A DNA stretch of 64,000 bases. Origin: Heterotrichella gracilis. Lineage: Eukaryota; Sar; Xanthophyceae; Tribonematales; Xanthonemataceae. Below, piece by piece: positions 41,501 to 52,811 of this stretch. The position numbers and the translations under genes were made by a program. The stretch spans positions 1-64,000 of the forward strand of contig JAULBX010012763.1 in assembly GCA_032358255.1 (NCBI GenBank), given 5' to 3'. Each line of letters starts with the position of its first letter. Position 1 is the first letter of the stretch. The notes below the pieces were generated by a model. That model did not search any database. It saw only the letters and a program-made list of their open reading frames with translations, and was not told where the DNA came from.

Positions 41501-44410
41501 CGGTGTCTGGCTCAAAGCCTTTCTTTGATTGTAGTTGTGGGGGTGTAGGGGGTGGGTTGCGGCTGGGATGGGGATTGAATCGGGCAAGGGGGGCGGGGGA
41601 GGAGGTGGGAGGCACTTTGATGGACCCCAGGAGTTGCTGTGTGAGACGCATCGGATCATGCGGGAGGATGGGTACAGGCTTTGGGGGGCTGCGGTGTTGC
41701 TTCTGGTCCAGACCCTAAACCTCAAGAGCGTGTGTGCCTTCATTCGAGACCTCACAACCTAAACCAAAGCCAATGCACCCCACACAAGTGGTGCGTGTCC
41801 CCACCCACCCACTCAACCCCCACCCCTGCAGGTGGTCGGCCGCAGCCCGAGGAGACTTGGATTGTGATGGAGTATTGCGACAGGGGGTCGCTACTAGACG
41901 CAATCAACGTGGGCAGGTTCCAGCAGCGCAGCCCGAACCCCAAGGCCCCCGACCTGGTGCGTGCGGGCAAAACCCTAACAAGAATACCCTACACTAAAGT
42001 TTAGGGAGGTCGTTTGCATCCATGGCATGGGCATTGCCCAAGGTTTAATTGCCAGCCGGTTCAAAACGTAGATGCTCTTCTGGAAAATCCTGCACCATGG
42101 CCATTACGCCCGTGCCCAACCCTACTCAAACCACATGCCTGACCCTACACAATGCCTGTGTACACACACCCTGCGCCCAAGCACACTAGACAGGCTTGAC
42201 TGGCTAATGCACAGGCCCTTTAGAACCCTCAAACCCATCGCCAAACTCTACGCCAACCCTACCATCCTGCGCTCGCTGCGTGACATCGCATGACCTACTG
42301 CCCTTTGAGGGAACGTTCTACCCAGGCGCTACACCTCAACCCCAACCCTAAACGCTAAGGTTTGCCCTCGCAGGAGGCCATCCTTCGCTCGCTGCTCGAC
42401 ATCGCTCAGGGCATGACGTACCTGCACTCGGAGGGGATCATACACTCGGACCTCAAGTGCCCAAACGTGCTGCTGCGCTCAACGCTGCAAAACCCTCGAG
42501 GTACGGTTTGGGGCGCCGTGTTTTTGAACGCTTTCTGTACCTGTTGCGGATGGTGAGGGGGGCTGTGCAACTGAAAATAACAGCCAGGTAGCGCTTCACA
42601 TGCATTAGTATGGGAGCTAACTACTGCTTCCCATGTACCCTTTAGGGTTTTCCTGCAAGCTGGCCGACTTTGGCCTTGCACGTGTGCTTGAGCCCGAGCA
42701 GACCACCATCCACACGCGCACCTTTGGCACCATGAGCCACCAGCCGCCGGAGATGCTGACCAAGAACAAGCTGAGCAAGGCGGTGGACGTGTACGCCTTT
42801 GGCATACTCAGTACGTGGCTGGAAAACCCTAAACCCTAGACACATTATTTCGGATTGAGTTGAGCGAGACACCTAAACCCTAGAGTCTGAACCCTTATCG
42901 AGCAAACTGCTGAGAAGGACAATGGGCGTGTGTGCTTTTTGACATCTTGAGTGCGCGGCTTGAAATCATAAACCCTAGACACCCAACCATAAGCCGTGAA
43001 CAAGCCAAGCAGATCTAAATTGCATACACCTTGTCACTAATGACAAGGTGTATAACAACCTCAGCCAGGGCCAATCATACATGGGAATCAAGGAGAACCT
43101 GCGTTAGGGTGTCGAGCTTTGTGTAGGGTTTTGCACGTTCTCCCTCATCCCCCTCTCCCTCTGCACCCCACACGCAGCCTTCTGACCCCCCAAACCCCCT
43201 CTCCTTCACAGTGTGGGAGGTGTACACTGGTGTACAGCAACCACAGCCAGGGCCTGTCCAGACAGGGAACACCCTCAACCCTGCGATACCAAGACCCTAA
43301 ACCCTAACCCCCTCCCCCCGTGCAGTGTGGGAGGTGTACACTGGCGACAAGGTGTACAGCAACCTCAGTCAGGGCCAGCTGTATATGGGCGTCACGCAGC
43401 AAAACCTGCGGCCCCCAATCCCCACCGGCTGTCCCCAGTTCTATGTGGAGATGATGACTGCGTGCTGGGATAGCGACCCTACCAGGCGGTGAGTGGTCGG
43501 CTGGGATCATGTGGGAATGGGGTGCGATCATGTGGATTAATGGCTGCTTGCTGGGATAGCAACACTACCAGGCGGTGAGTGACCGTGTGGGATCGTGTGG
43601 GATCATGTGTGGTGCGAACCTGATAAAAGCCAGTTGGGGACCAAGTGAGTTGAGTGGGGTTGTTTGGAACTGGCTGAAGGGATTTACATTCTGGCTGAAG
43701 GGATTTACGCTGGTGGCCGGGCAAGGTGATGCCCAGTAATGCGTACTGTGCACCGTAACCATCGATCTACGCATCAACCCCAGAGATCAGCTGCATGCCA
43801 TCCAAGTAACCCACCCCTCTCCACCCCCCAGGCCCCCCACCGGCACCATCCTCCAGCAGCTGCGGCGCGCACTGAGCCAGATGCGGCAGGCTGCGGGGGG
43901 GGCCGCACGCGCCGCCCGCCAGCGCTCCTCCTCCATGCCCCCCACCCCCTCCGCCATCGGCAGCGGCAGGCGGCTGGTTGCGGCTGAGCAGCCCACAAAC
44001 CCCGAGTCACAATGTGAGTTGCGCTAGGGTCTGGGGGTAGGGTTCAGACAACAGGCAGCAGCCCATGCCCTCCTGGCTTCACCCAGTCAGGGTACTTTTG
44101 AAGGCACGTACGCTGTCACCCAAACCTTAGTAGCAACTATAGATCACCAATTTCCTCCCCTGCATGGGCTGATATTCCTCCTCCCCTGTACCCGCTCATG
44201 CCTCTCCCACTCCTGCCCAGCACCTACCACCGCTGATGCCCCACCCCTCCTTTGCATGCAGTCGAGGACTCAATGGGACCCGGGTCGGATTTGCCGGGGA
44301 CGCATGAGCTGCATTCGGTCCCCGGGTCGGATGTGGCGGGGATGCCCAGGCTGGGCTCGGTCCCCGAACCAGATGTGGTGGACGGCCATGAGTGGCGCTC
44401 GGGGCAATGA
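38557..44410 (+). CDS. Gene G: membrane-anchored RAF/CTR1-like protein kinase (5' end missing)
   Basis: Exons 38557-38686, 39501-39697, 39919-39990, 40687-40820, 41126-41207, 41832-41956, 42374-42500, 42646-42810, 43326-43488, 43832-44013 and 44262-44410 join with consistent phases. The first exon found enters in phase 1, so at least one upstream exon is missing. It encodes a membrane helix, TILTALLGCLTAVLLGTLVL, followed by a basic stop-transfer patch (RLPRRQPR). The kinase domain has the Gly loop GTGSYGRVYRG, VAVK lysine, hinge WIVMEYCDRGSLL, catalytic loop HSDLKCPNVLL, DFGLA and MSHQPPEML. This is the tyrosine-kinase-like (RAF/CTR1/MAP3K) group. Oddities are HSD in place of HRD and PPE in place of APE, but the catalytic Asp, Lys and Asn remain, so it is probably active. 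The Ser/Pro/Gly-rich tail has GSVPEPD-type repeats. A receptor-like kinase is likely. Confidence 0.88.
38738..38875 (+). repeat. Two echoes of gene G transmembrane exon 3' end
   Basis: GCGCTGGTGCTGCCCAGGCT and the rest of the exon end with its donor (38649-38692) recur nearly exactly at 38742-38785 and 38833-38874, spacing about 92 bp. Both keep a potential GT donor. ACCCTAAACCC-like sequence lies between. Confidence 0.92.
39269..39297 (+). repeat. GGGGT pentamer run
   Basis: Five GGGGT units in a row lie in a gene G intron. They could form a G-quadruplex in DNA or in the transcript. Confidence 0.85.
40030..40085 (+). repeat. Echo of gene G glycine-loop exon 3' end
   Basis: AAGCTGCTAGGGACTGGGTC and the bases after it, up to a GCAGGTGC donor-like site, copy the exon end 39948-39996, about 84 bp downstream. 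Weaker fragments may continue to about 40140. Confidence 0.8.
40874..40985 (+). repeat. Two echoes of gene G exon 40687-40820 3' end
   Basis: The exon end (CGCTCAGCCACCCTAACGTG...CTTCAAG) recurs at 40886-40922 and 40946-40982. The first is almost perfect and keeps GTAAACCC as a possible donor; the second has more changes. CCCTAA repeats fill the spaces. Confidence 0.92.
41270..41335 (+). repeat. Echo of gene G exon 41126-41207 3' end
   Basis: CACTCGAGGAACAGCCGGTG and the following G-rich bases resemble exon bases 41158-41212, with several substitutions and a 10-base insertion. Confidence 0.6.
42255..42300 (+). repeat. Echo of gene G exon 42374-42500 5' end
   Basis: CCATCCTGCGCTCGCTGCGT with GACATCGCATGACCTAC copies the start of the exon (42378-42420), about 116 bp upstream. 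Confidence 0.75.
42915..42975 (+). repeat. Weak echo of gene G exon 42646-42810 3' end
   Basis: A diverged copy of the exon end and donor (TTTTTGACATCTTGAGTGCG against CTTTGGCATACTCAGTACG), followed by the same CCCTAGAC tail. Identity is low. Confidence 0.5.
43024..43265 (+). repeat. Echoes of gene G exon 43326-43488 5' end, with a snap-back hairpin
   Basis: Bases 43041-43105 copy exon bases 43345-43412 (GACAAGGTGTA.AGCAACCTCA). Bases 43209-43262 copy 43324-43375. The first copy is preceded by an inverted piece of itself: ATACACCTTGTCA - CTAA - TGACAAGGTGTAT forms a perfect 13-bp stem at 43024-43053. Confidence 0.85.
43538..43582 (+). repeat. Echo of gene G exon 43326-43488 3' end
   Basis: GCTTGCTGGGATAGCAACAC and the following TACCAGGCGGTGAGTG at 43544-43580 copy the exon end and its donor (43461-43495), 83 bp downstream. 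The duplicate GTGAGT donor is intact. Confidence 0.9.
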
Positions 44411-46822
44411 TCCATGCCCCCACCCACCTGGTGCTCCCGCCCAGCTACCAGCCAGCTACCACAGCGCAGCCCAGCGTATTTCAGTTGCCTGCAGTGCGCG
44501 CCAGCCCTTTCCGCCGCCCCGAAGCGCAGCTCAACCGTAAACCCTACACCCAGGCTGCAGCGGGCGGGCCCAGCAAGGCACGCACCCCATGCAGTGGGGC
44601 GCACATGCGACGCCGTTGAACCCCGGCTGTCGAGCAGCAGGCGCCTGCGCATGCGCTGGCCCATGGCTGGGTGGGCAGCACTGGTGCGGTTTGGCGTCAG
44701 GAGGCGCTGTGGACCCTACGGCAGGGTTCTGCTTTGGGAGGCGCTGTGGACCCCACGGCAGGGTTCTGCTTTGGGAGGCGCTGTGGACCCCACGCTAGGG
44801 TCCTTTCATGCACGCGAGGTTTTCAGCCGAGTGCGTCCGCCATGTGGCCATTCGAGCCTAGCCTCGCACGCCCTGCCGGTCCATATTGTGTGTTTTTTGG
44901 GGTGGCTTGTTTTTGGCCGCTAGAATTTGCGGGGGGGTTATTTAGCCCCAAGTATTTTGGGTTGTTTCTGATTGGTCCCCTGGCAGCAGTGGGGCCACAC
45001 AAGGATAGGTTCTCAGCACAGCCCCTCAGCAATGCAGTTGGCCCTCGCGGCGCTACGTGCCCTTTTGCCAGGGCATATAGGTACACGACATTGGTTTGAA
45101 CTTACATTGTTTTGGCAAAGCCTGGCCATCAGAGAATTGACCATGTGTGGGCTCTCTGCCCGATTTTCAACCGCCAGTTTTCCACCACCAATTCTTTGCC
45201 CACTGGACCTTGGGCTTTTCACCCCCTGCTCTCTTGCATATGAATAGGGGGGTGTAATGCACAACTTTTACCCCCCCTGTTATCCAACCACCAGGTGTGC
45301 GCCGACTGCACCCCTTGGTACGAGGGTTTTCAGGGGCTTGCTATTCCTGATCCAGAGCTGTTTCTTTGGGGGTTTATTAGCCTGCCATCTGTAGACAGGA
45401 GATTGTCGTGGTTGACCCTATCGATACCCGGCTGCTCAAGTAATTTTGCCAGGCCCCGCATATGCACAGGGTTTGGGGTTGCCTGAAGCAGTAGTCCCCG
45501 CGTGCGCGCAGCGTAGCTGAGTTTCTCGCGTACACTTGTAGTACGTTTTTTCAAGTAATAGAGTGTTGGCCAGCTGCTGTTACAGTGTGGGTGGACCAAG
45601 CAATTCGTGGCATTGTAGGTATGGGGGAGGGCCGGGGCCTCGTGCTTTCATGCCTTGCTTTGCAGTAATGATTCATCCTTTGCAAAAACTGCAATCCGGT
45701 GCCCTTGTTAGGTTTGTGTAGCATGGGCTTTGCCAATGGTTAGGGTTTACAACCCTAATAGGGAACAGCTAGCTGAGTACGGCGCTGCAACCCTAGGGTT
45801 AGGGTTGTTTACAACTCCCAATTTCCCAACGCATCAAGCCGTTTAACGTTTTGAGTAGCATAATAGCAGTGGGCAGTTGGGACGCGCAGTTTGAACGCCG
45901 GTTATAACAGGTGTGACATCAGGCTGGACCAGGTTTCAACTTGCCCTGCAGCAGCTCAAAACCGCATCTTCCTTTTTTTCGTTTTTTCTCCCACCTGGTG
46001 TTGGTACCGTACGTTGACATTGTTACACTGTTTGCCGGTAGACACCTCACAACATCCCTGCAGTGCGTTACTGTGCACAAAAGGCAACTGACAAATATCT
46101 ACTGGCAGTGTAGGCGTGTGCGTGACGCTTGCTACCATAATGACACTGTTGCTGCTGTAAAAGCGATAACTTCATGTGACCAAGCTGGGTTGAAACAACA
46201 CAGAGGTATTTTCTAAGGACCTTGACCTCCACTGTTTGCCCCCCTAGGCCAGCTGTGGCCGCGCCATTTCCAAAGTAGATAGGCATCGCCTCCTCAGGCT
46301 GCGGGAGGTATGTACCGGGTCCAAAGGAAGGGACGGACTGCGTGACAGCCCAAAAGAAACCCGCAGGGGTGCTGCATCTGCTTCACCAGGCACACATATG
46401 CAGAATAAACAGGGGAAGCACTCGCCTCAGGCACATTCTGCTGTTTCTTGGGAAATAGTTGGCGACATGCTCAGCTAGTTGCTGAATATTGCCCTCCAGA
46501 CCTGGTTACGAGAAGTGTCCATGTAACCAGTCTGTATCAGTCACTTTCATTCTTCCTCGGGGCCCTTGCTACTAGGCTTTTAGGGTGGTTAGGGTTATAT
46601 TAGGGGTGTGGGCCCTTGTGGCTCTGTAACAACCCCCCTTGCCCAAGGACTTGGGTCACAGTAAAATACGGGTCCAGCGCACTTTCGCAGAGCACCAGTG
46701 GCAGTGGAAGATAGTGGTACACAAATCGCGAGGATTGTGCTATAGACACCACATCACGCTTCCAAATGAGTGTCGTCATGTGGTCACACCGGTTTGCCAC
46801 GGCACACAAACAACATCCAGCC
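44411..46822. other. Spacer between genes G and H
   Basis: Contains the 3' UTR of G, a 37-bp minisatellite (44701-44808) and the upstream region of H. A CCCTAA/TTAGGG cluster lies at 45738-45810. No further exon is supported. Confidence 0.5.
44701..44808 (+). repeat. 37-bp minisatellite, three units
   Basis: Units start at 44701, 44738 and 44775 and share GAGGCGCTGTGGACCC. The first two are nearly identical. It lies about 290 bp downstream of the gene G stop, probably in its 3' UTR. Confidence 0.92.
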
Positions 46823-49800
46823 ATGCTTGTAACCAGTAGCACACCGACCATGCTACCCGCCAGCTTGGGTGCTGGCAGCAGTGTGCGTATCTGCCCACAG
46901 CCGTTCACCTCCCCAGCCACTACACACGTCCGCAACCAAAAGGCTCGACTGCGAGCAAATCCCGTCAGTGCTGCAGCCCAATCAGCGTCGTACGAGGTGG
47001 CGAAAGACACGCAGACCTCGAACTACGCGGCATGGGCCGCCAGCAAGGGTATCACCTCTCCCAAGCTAGCGCAGGCGGCCTTTGCGGGGCTTCGGGGCAT
47101 GGTGGCGGTGGAGGTGGGTGGGGTACAGCCAGGCTCATGCGGATGTTGCCTGTCACCGGGTTCCGTACGCCACCTCACAGCCTCAAATCGGCGGATGTGC
47201 ATGTTAGTTCGCGTCTTGTCACCTTGTAGTGGGGCGTTGCGTGGTGTATGCATATTACATTATGCATGCATATCCAACGGTGGCGATGCATGCATGCATC
47301 TGTTGTGTTTCACCTAGGCACAGATACTACCGTATGTCGGCCTGTTGAGGACGTTAGGATGGGACAGCAAAGCAAACCAGCACACACAACCCCCCTTAAA
47401 CCCCTATCCTAACGATGACCCTAATAAAACCCTACTTTGGGGCAATATAACCATCACCATGGTGTGCCATAGGCTGGATCAGTTGATTGCAGTGCCTGGA
47501 CAGAGCTGGTTAATGCAAGGTATATAGGACTGCCTACAACGTAGCTCTATCGCTGGAGGTTTGTGGCTGACTACCTGTGTGGCATGCGTCTCACACCATA
47601 CACATCGTATGAAAAACCCTAACCCTGCACAGTAAGAAGCCCTACTGTAGGAAATAGAATCAACACCCCTTGCCACGTGTTTCAGGATATTCCAGCTGCC
47701 GAGGCGTTCGTCACCCTTCCCCGGGACGCAGCCCTGGTGGTCCTCCCCAAGCAAAAATGCCCCCTGGGGGACCAAATAGACCCCAAATTCTGGGGCAGCA
47801 CCCCCTGGTTCGCCAAGCTGGCCATCTTTTTATTGGCCGAGCGGGCCAAGGGGAGCGTATCAAATTACTGGGGATACATCCAGAATCTGCCCAAGGAGCA
47901 TTATGAGATGCCCTTCCACTGGAGTGAGGAGGAGCTGGCGGAGCTGCAATACCCTTACATCCTGCAGGAGGTGGGGGGAAACCCTAGCATAGGGTCTTAG
48001 GGTTTGGGATTTAGGTTTAGCAACGCATCAGGATGACCATGTCGGGGCTGTAGGATCCCATACGCTTTGCAGGAGGGGAGGGAAAACCCTGGCGCAGGGT
48101 TTTTAAGTCCCGTTGGTTGCCCCCTCGTTTCGAATCGCGCCTGGCCTTTTAGCTAATCTCTCTAACGACCACCCTGCCACTTTAGCTGCATTGCTGGCAT
48201 GGGTGTAACTAACCACAGGGAACTCACATGTACTGTTTTGGCACCCCCCTGCTGAGGCGGTGTTTCCTCCCCTGCCCTCCCGACAGGTAGCGCAACAGAA
48301 GGTGGCGTGGAGCAAGTTCCACAGCGACCTCCAGGCCAACTCCAAGGGTCTAGGGCTTTCGTACGAGGACGTGGTGTGGGCGCTGGAGAATGTGCGCAGT
48401 AGGGCATTCAGCGGACCCTATGCAGGTGGGGAGGGATTAAATTTGGGGACTAGGGTTTTTGCGTGAGAATGTGGTGTCAATAACTGGTCCAGGCCTTCGC
48501 TTGAATACAAATTGCATGGCCCCGGCAGGGTTATTACACAAAGGTATCCTGTGCACCTCAAATGAACCCTATGTGAACCCCATGCGAATCCCCATTTGAT
48601 CCAGGTGGCAGCCAGGGGGATCGACTAGCGGCTAGGGTTGGGAGGGTTTGGGAGGGTTTCTCTTGCGCAGCACCATACGAAACCCTATGTGAAACCCTAT
48701 GTGAGCCCCTTGTAAACCCATGTGATCCAGGTGGCAGCCTGCGGGAGCGCCTCAAGGTGGCGGGGCTGGTGGGGCTGGTGGGGGGGGCATACGTGGCAAC
48801 CTCGGGCATACCGCTGGAACAGGTGGGGGGGGAAGGGGGGAGGGTGGTGGTCGGCTGGTTGGATGTGGATGCACAGGTGTAGGATGTAGGGTTTTGGAAG
48901 CACACAGTGAAGGGTTTTGGGTGCACAGTGTGTAGGGTTTTGGGTGCACCGGGTGCAGGGTTTTGGAGGCACGGGTGTAGGATGTATCTACTTCTCATAT
49001 AAGAGCCGGCAGTAATGCGTCTTTGGGTTCGTGCAGGCATTGAACGGCGCCATTGCGGCGGTTCTGTTCAACATCATGTATGACGTGCTGCTGTCTCAGA
49101 AGTTAAAGTGGTACGCGCTGCTGCCCGTGGTGGACTCCTGCAACCACAGCAGCAGGGCGCAGGTGCGGGAGGGCGGAAACCCTAAACCCTACTAAGAACC
49201 CTAATGACAGTTCTGATTAAATTTCACTTGCTTCCCGTGGTGGACTCATGCAACTACTCTAGCAGGGCGCAGGTGTGGGAGGGCGCAGATCCTGAACCCT
49301 ACTCCAAACCCTAATGACAGTTCTCATGGAAACCGTAATTGCTGCCAGCGTGGTTTTGTGCAACTACAGCAGCAAAGGGCAGGTGCGGTAGCCCTGAACC
49401 CTGCTAAGAACCCTAATAATACCTGATGACGTCCCCCAATGGAAATCCCGATGGAAAGTACGGTGGGCTCGGGCAACAAAAGCAGCAGGGCCCAGGTGGG
49501 TGGGTAGTGGGGGGAGAGGGCAGACCCTTGAAGCCATGATGTGAATCCTTACCCGTATCATAAGGTCCGTATGGGACCCTGCGTGTGTACAAACAGCCTC
49601 CATCCGCCAGGGGGGGGGAAGGGGGATAACCCGCTCCCGCACGGCTTTGCCCAAAGCTCGCCCCTCCCATATGAGGAGCTGCTTAACCCCTCCCCCACCG
49701 TGCACAGCGATGTCTCCTACCAGTACTTCAAGGACCAATTCACCCTGGAGCTGGCTACTGCCTCACCCAAGGGCAAGCAAGTGTTTATCCATTGTGACCA

Positions 49801-51300
49801 AAACAAATCATCACCCAATGTCATCGGCCTTGCTAATCTGATCCCTCCATCGTCCCACGGCACCCTCCCTTGCCTGACGAGGACCCCCTCCTCCCCCGCC
49901 TGCGCAGAGCGACGTGTCCTACCAGTACTTCAAGGACCAATTCACCCTGGCCACACCCTCCCCCAAGGGCAAGCAGGTGTTCATCAGCTACGGGGCCCAG
50001 AGCAACGACCATCCAATCCTATGCAACAGACCCCACCAATCTGATTGGCACCCTCCCATTCCTGTCAAGAAACCGCCCCCCACCCCCCTCCCCCGCAGAG
50101 CGATGTGTCCTACCAATACTTCAAGGACCGATTCACTCTAGAATTGGCCACACCCTCCCCCAAGGGCAAGCAAGTGTTCATCAGCTATGGGACACAAGGC
50201 AACGACCAGCTGCTGCAGTACTATGGGTTCGTTGAGGGGAGCAACCCGCATGATGTGTATGTCATGACCAGCTTTGTGGAGCGGCTGGGGCAGCGGCTGG
50301 GGTTGGGGTTGGGGGAGGTGGAGGCGCGGGTGGGGGGGCAGGAGGGGCATCTCAAGGCGGCGCAGAAGGTGGGGGATGTGGGGTGGATTGCGTTGCGGGG
50401 GTTTGGTTGAGAGCATGTATGTTTGCCTGTCTGTGTACTTTGCAAGGTGTGGCTACTTTTTGCGCATGGCTTGTCAGCAACGATGGGTAACATTGTCCTG
50501 AGTTGCAGAGCCTGGTTTGACCCATGGTAGCCTGTCCCCCTCCTCCAAACCCTACAGCATGTAGTCCCAACCCTGTGCGCAGGCTCTGGTCACTCTCAGG
50601 GGCTTCTCCAACCATCCCATCCACCACAAACCCTACATCAAAAGCCTTACAAGCAGCAACCCCACATAATAAGCCCTAAACCCTAAACCCTAAACCCTAC
50701 ATGCAGGCCATCGTCACCGCTAAGGGTTTTTCCGAGGAGGCCCGCCAGGCCGCGCGCGCCGCCATTGGCCCTACCTGCACCGATGCGCAGCTGAGCAGCG
50801 TGCTGATTGGGTGCCTGGAGGTCGAGCTGCTGGGCATGGGAACCACCCTGCAGCATGACAAGAGCCTGCTGGCCAAGGGGGGGATGCTGACTGAGAGGAG
50901 GCAGCTGGCGGTGCAGGTGGGTGACAGGGGGGGAGCCTGAACCCTACGCGGAGAGCCCTAAACAGTCAGTAAACCCTAAGGGGGCTGGAGGTTGAGCTGC
51001 TGGCTATGGGTAGCACCTTACACTATGACAAGGGCCTGATGGCCAAGGGAGCACTGCTGACTGAGAGGGGGCAGCTGGCGGTGCACATGGGTGACAAAGG
51101 TGGAAGCTACACCCTAGGCCCCAAACCCTACGTTTATTTCATAAAATGAACTCAATGTCCATATGTCCATATGCTCTTCATGAGTACCCTGACTACCCCC
51201 CTCCTTGTGCCTGCAGTTCCGGGTGCTGAAGAAGGGTCTGTTGCTGGATGCGCTCAAGGCACTCAACCAGGCAGCCAAGAAGATGGGAGCGACACCCTAG
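46823..51300 (+). CDS. Gene H: SET-domain lysine methyltransferase, Rubisco-LSMT type
   Basis: Exons 46823-47113, 47686-47970, 48287-48425, 48731-48822, 49037-49162, 50099-50368, 50707-50916 and 51217-51300 give 1497 nt (498 aa), with phases closing. An in-frame ATG also lies at 46766. The first 50 residues are Ser/Thr/Ala/Arg-rich and nearly free of acids, like a plastid transit peptide. SET motifs are GLRGMVAVEDIPAAEAFVTL, NYWGYIQNLPKEHYEMPFHW, the VVDSCNHSS cofactor/lysine pocket (the usual D.xNH) and VFISYGTQGNDQLLQYYGF. The C-terminal half (EARQAARAAIG, LLTERRQLAVQ-like, LLLDALKAL) fits the Rubis-subs-bind domain of Rubisco large-subunit methyltransferase. By family it transfers methyl from S-adenosylmethionine to a lysine of a stromal protein; the exact target (Rubisco, aldolase or other) is not known. 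Introns are full of exon copies. Confidence 0.9.
48048..48635 (+). repeat. Weak echoes of gene H exon 2 3' end and exon 4 5' end
   Basis: CATACGCTTTGCAGGAGG at 48060-48077 resembles the exon 2 end (47953-47973). CCAGGTGGCAGCCAGGGGGA at 48602-48621 resembles the exon 4 acceptor and start (48727-48746). Both are short. Confidence 0.55.
49220..49500 (+). repeat. Three decaying echoes of gene H exon 5 3' end
   Basis: The NHS-motif exon end (49120-49165) recurs at about 49229-49276, 49347-49386 and 49452-49498, spacing about 105-115 bp. The closest copy is nearly intact, the last is barely recognisable. All keep GCAGGTG-type donors. Confidence 0.88.
49705..50015 (+). repeat. Two near-complete copies of gene H exon 6 5' half
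   Basis: Acceptor plus about 100 bases of exon 6 (genuine from 50099) recur from about 49709 and from 49909, spaced about 190-200 bp. Both read SDVSYQYFKDQFTLELA-like protein with intact AG acceptors. Neither has a clear donor, so they may be decoy acceptors or, less likely, alternative first halves of the exon. Confidence 0.92.
50980..51095 (+). repeat. Echo of gene H exon 7 3' end
   Basis: About 108 bases of the exon 7 end (50812-50922) recur at 50986-51093, including GAGGCAGCTGGCGGTGCA-like bases. The duplicate reads largely open but its donor is changed from CAGGTGG to CACATGG. Confidence 0.92.
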
Positions 51301-52811
51301 CCAAGGGTTGAGGCCTGGCGCTGCTAAGAGGCATCAGACGCTGTGCTTGCGAGATTCCCGATTCCCATTGGATCCGCTGGGATTTTTGAACTCTATTGGG
51401 CTTGCGCAAGTTTTGTTGGTCACCAAAAGTGCGATGTCTCCTGTGCCTCTCAGCCTGAGGCCTTCCGCATGGGGTGCATCCAAAGAGAGAAAGAGAGAAA
51501 GGCTGCTGGGAAAGCACAATGCTGTTGATAATCATTGATTTTGCGATAATTATTGTTACACTGAACATGTATGCATTCCCGCATTCGTTTCGAATGGGCC
51601 AGAGGTTTGGCATTCCAAAGCAGTTGAAGCTGTCAAATTCGAGATTTTGTTCCAAAGTCTCAGAGAGTTATGTGTTTACATGCGCCCGGCGGAGAATATA
51701 TTGTAATAATAATACACCTCGGCATTAATATTGAACTGCTGTGCACAGCAACAGTTGCAGCTAGTATCTACTCAGTCTGTTGAGCAGGCATTGCTATGGC
51801 ATCTGCAGAGTGAGTAATTATTGCAGAGTGAGTAATTATTGTACGCAGCCTGTCCCTGAATAGGCGCGTTCAACGAATCCAGTGATCCAGGAGTTATCAA
51901 AGATCTTGAGAACGGCATTGCCCTTCTGTCACAGTGGTCACAGTGCCAGTACTGTTTCTCCTACCATCATGGCACCTTAGGTGGACTCCAAATTGGGGTG
52001 GAGCAAATGGGAGCAAATACATACATTATGCTTGGCACAGGCCCTGGGCGGCCCATAGCAAAGCATTGCGCGTAACGTTGAATTGATTATTGACAATTCC
52101 GCTCCATGATTTCAAATGGAGTCCACAGTGACAGAATGTTTTTGCTGTACAAAAACGTCTTTTCTGGTATGCGCACACTTGCACATACGCTCTATGGCAA
52201 TACTGCAGTACGTACGTTGCAGCAAGATCCGGATGGCCATGCATCATCATCAAGGAGGCAATGCCATGCACTGCATGCTGCATGGCGTGATGTCCCCTGG
52301 CACATCTATGTAACCTGGTAAGGCCATTGCTTACAGCCTTCGTGAAATAAACTTTTATTTATTATTAATTACACATACTTATTAAAGGCCTGGTGAAATA
52401 TAATGTTTTATTATATGCCTGATGAGACAAACTCCTACTAGGTTATAGGCTAGGTGAAATAATTCCCTATGTCCTTTAGCAAGGAATAGTTTTGGTGTCC
52501 ACCAACCGACATTATTTGCCAGGAATAAGAAATAACCTACTTGTCTCAAACTCAAAGACGCTGGCTGTCCAAAGGACACGTTACCAAGTACAATTTGCGA
52601 TGGACGTTTGCAAGTCTGTAAATGTGAAATTGGATTGAAAATTCGATAAGAGACTCTCAAGTTGATCATTTGGAGAATGACATGAGCTTGACATTTTAAA
52701 AAGATTGATAATCTGCAAATGGCGCATGGCATCAAGCCTTAGACGCCAACTGAGTTGACAAAATCCGCAAGTCCACAAACTTTGGGCTGTTAGCGTTATG
52801 CATGCATACCC
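51301..52811. other. Convergent spacer between genes H and I
   Basis: 3' ends of H (+) and I (-). It is more AT-rich than the genes, with ATTGTAATAATAATAC near 51702 and AGAGTGAGTAATTATT repeated at 51806-51841. No exon is supported. Confidence 0.5.

Noticed and set aside
41292-41528. Extra exon of gene G between 41207 and 41832
   Set aside because: The phase-1 donor at 41207 and acceptor at 41832 join exactly to give EPEGGRPQPEETW; inserting this frame would break the kinase domain, and part of it is an echo of the preceding exon.
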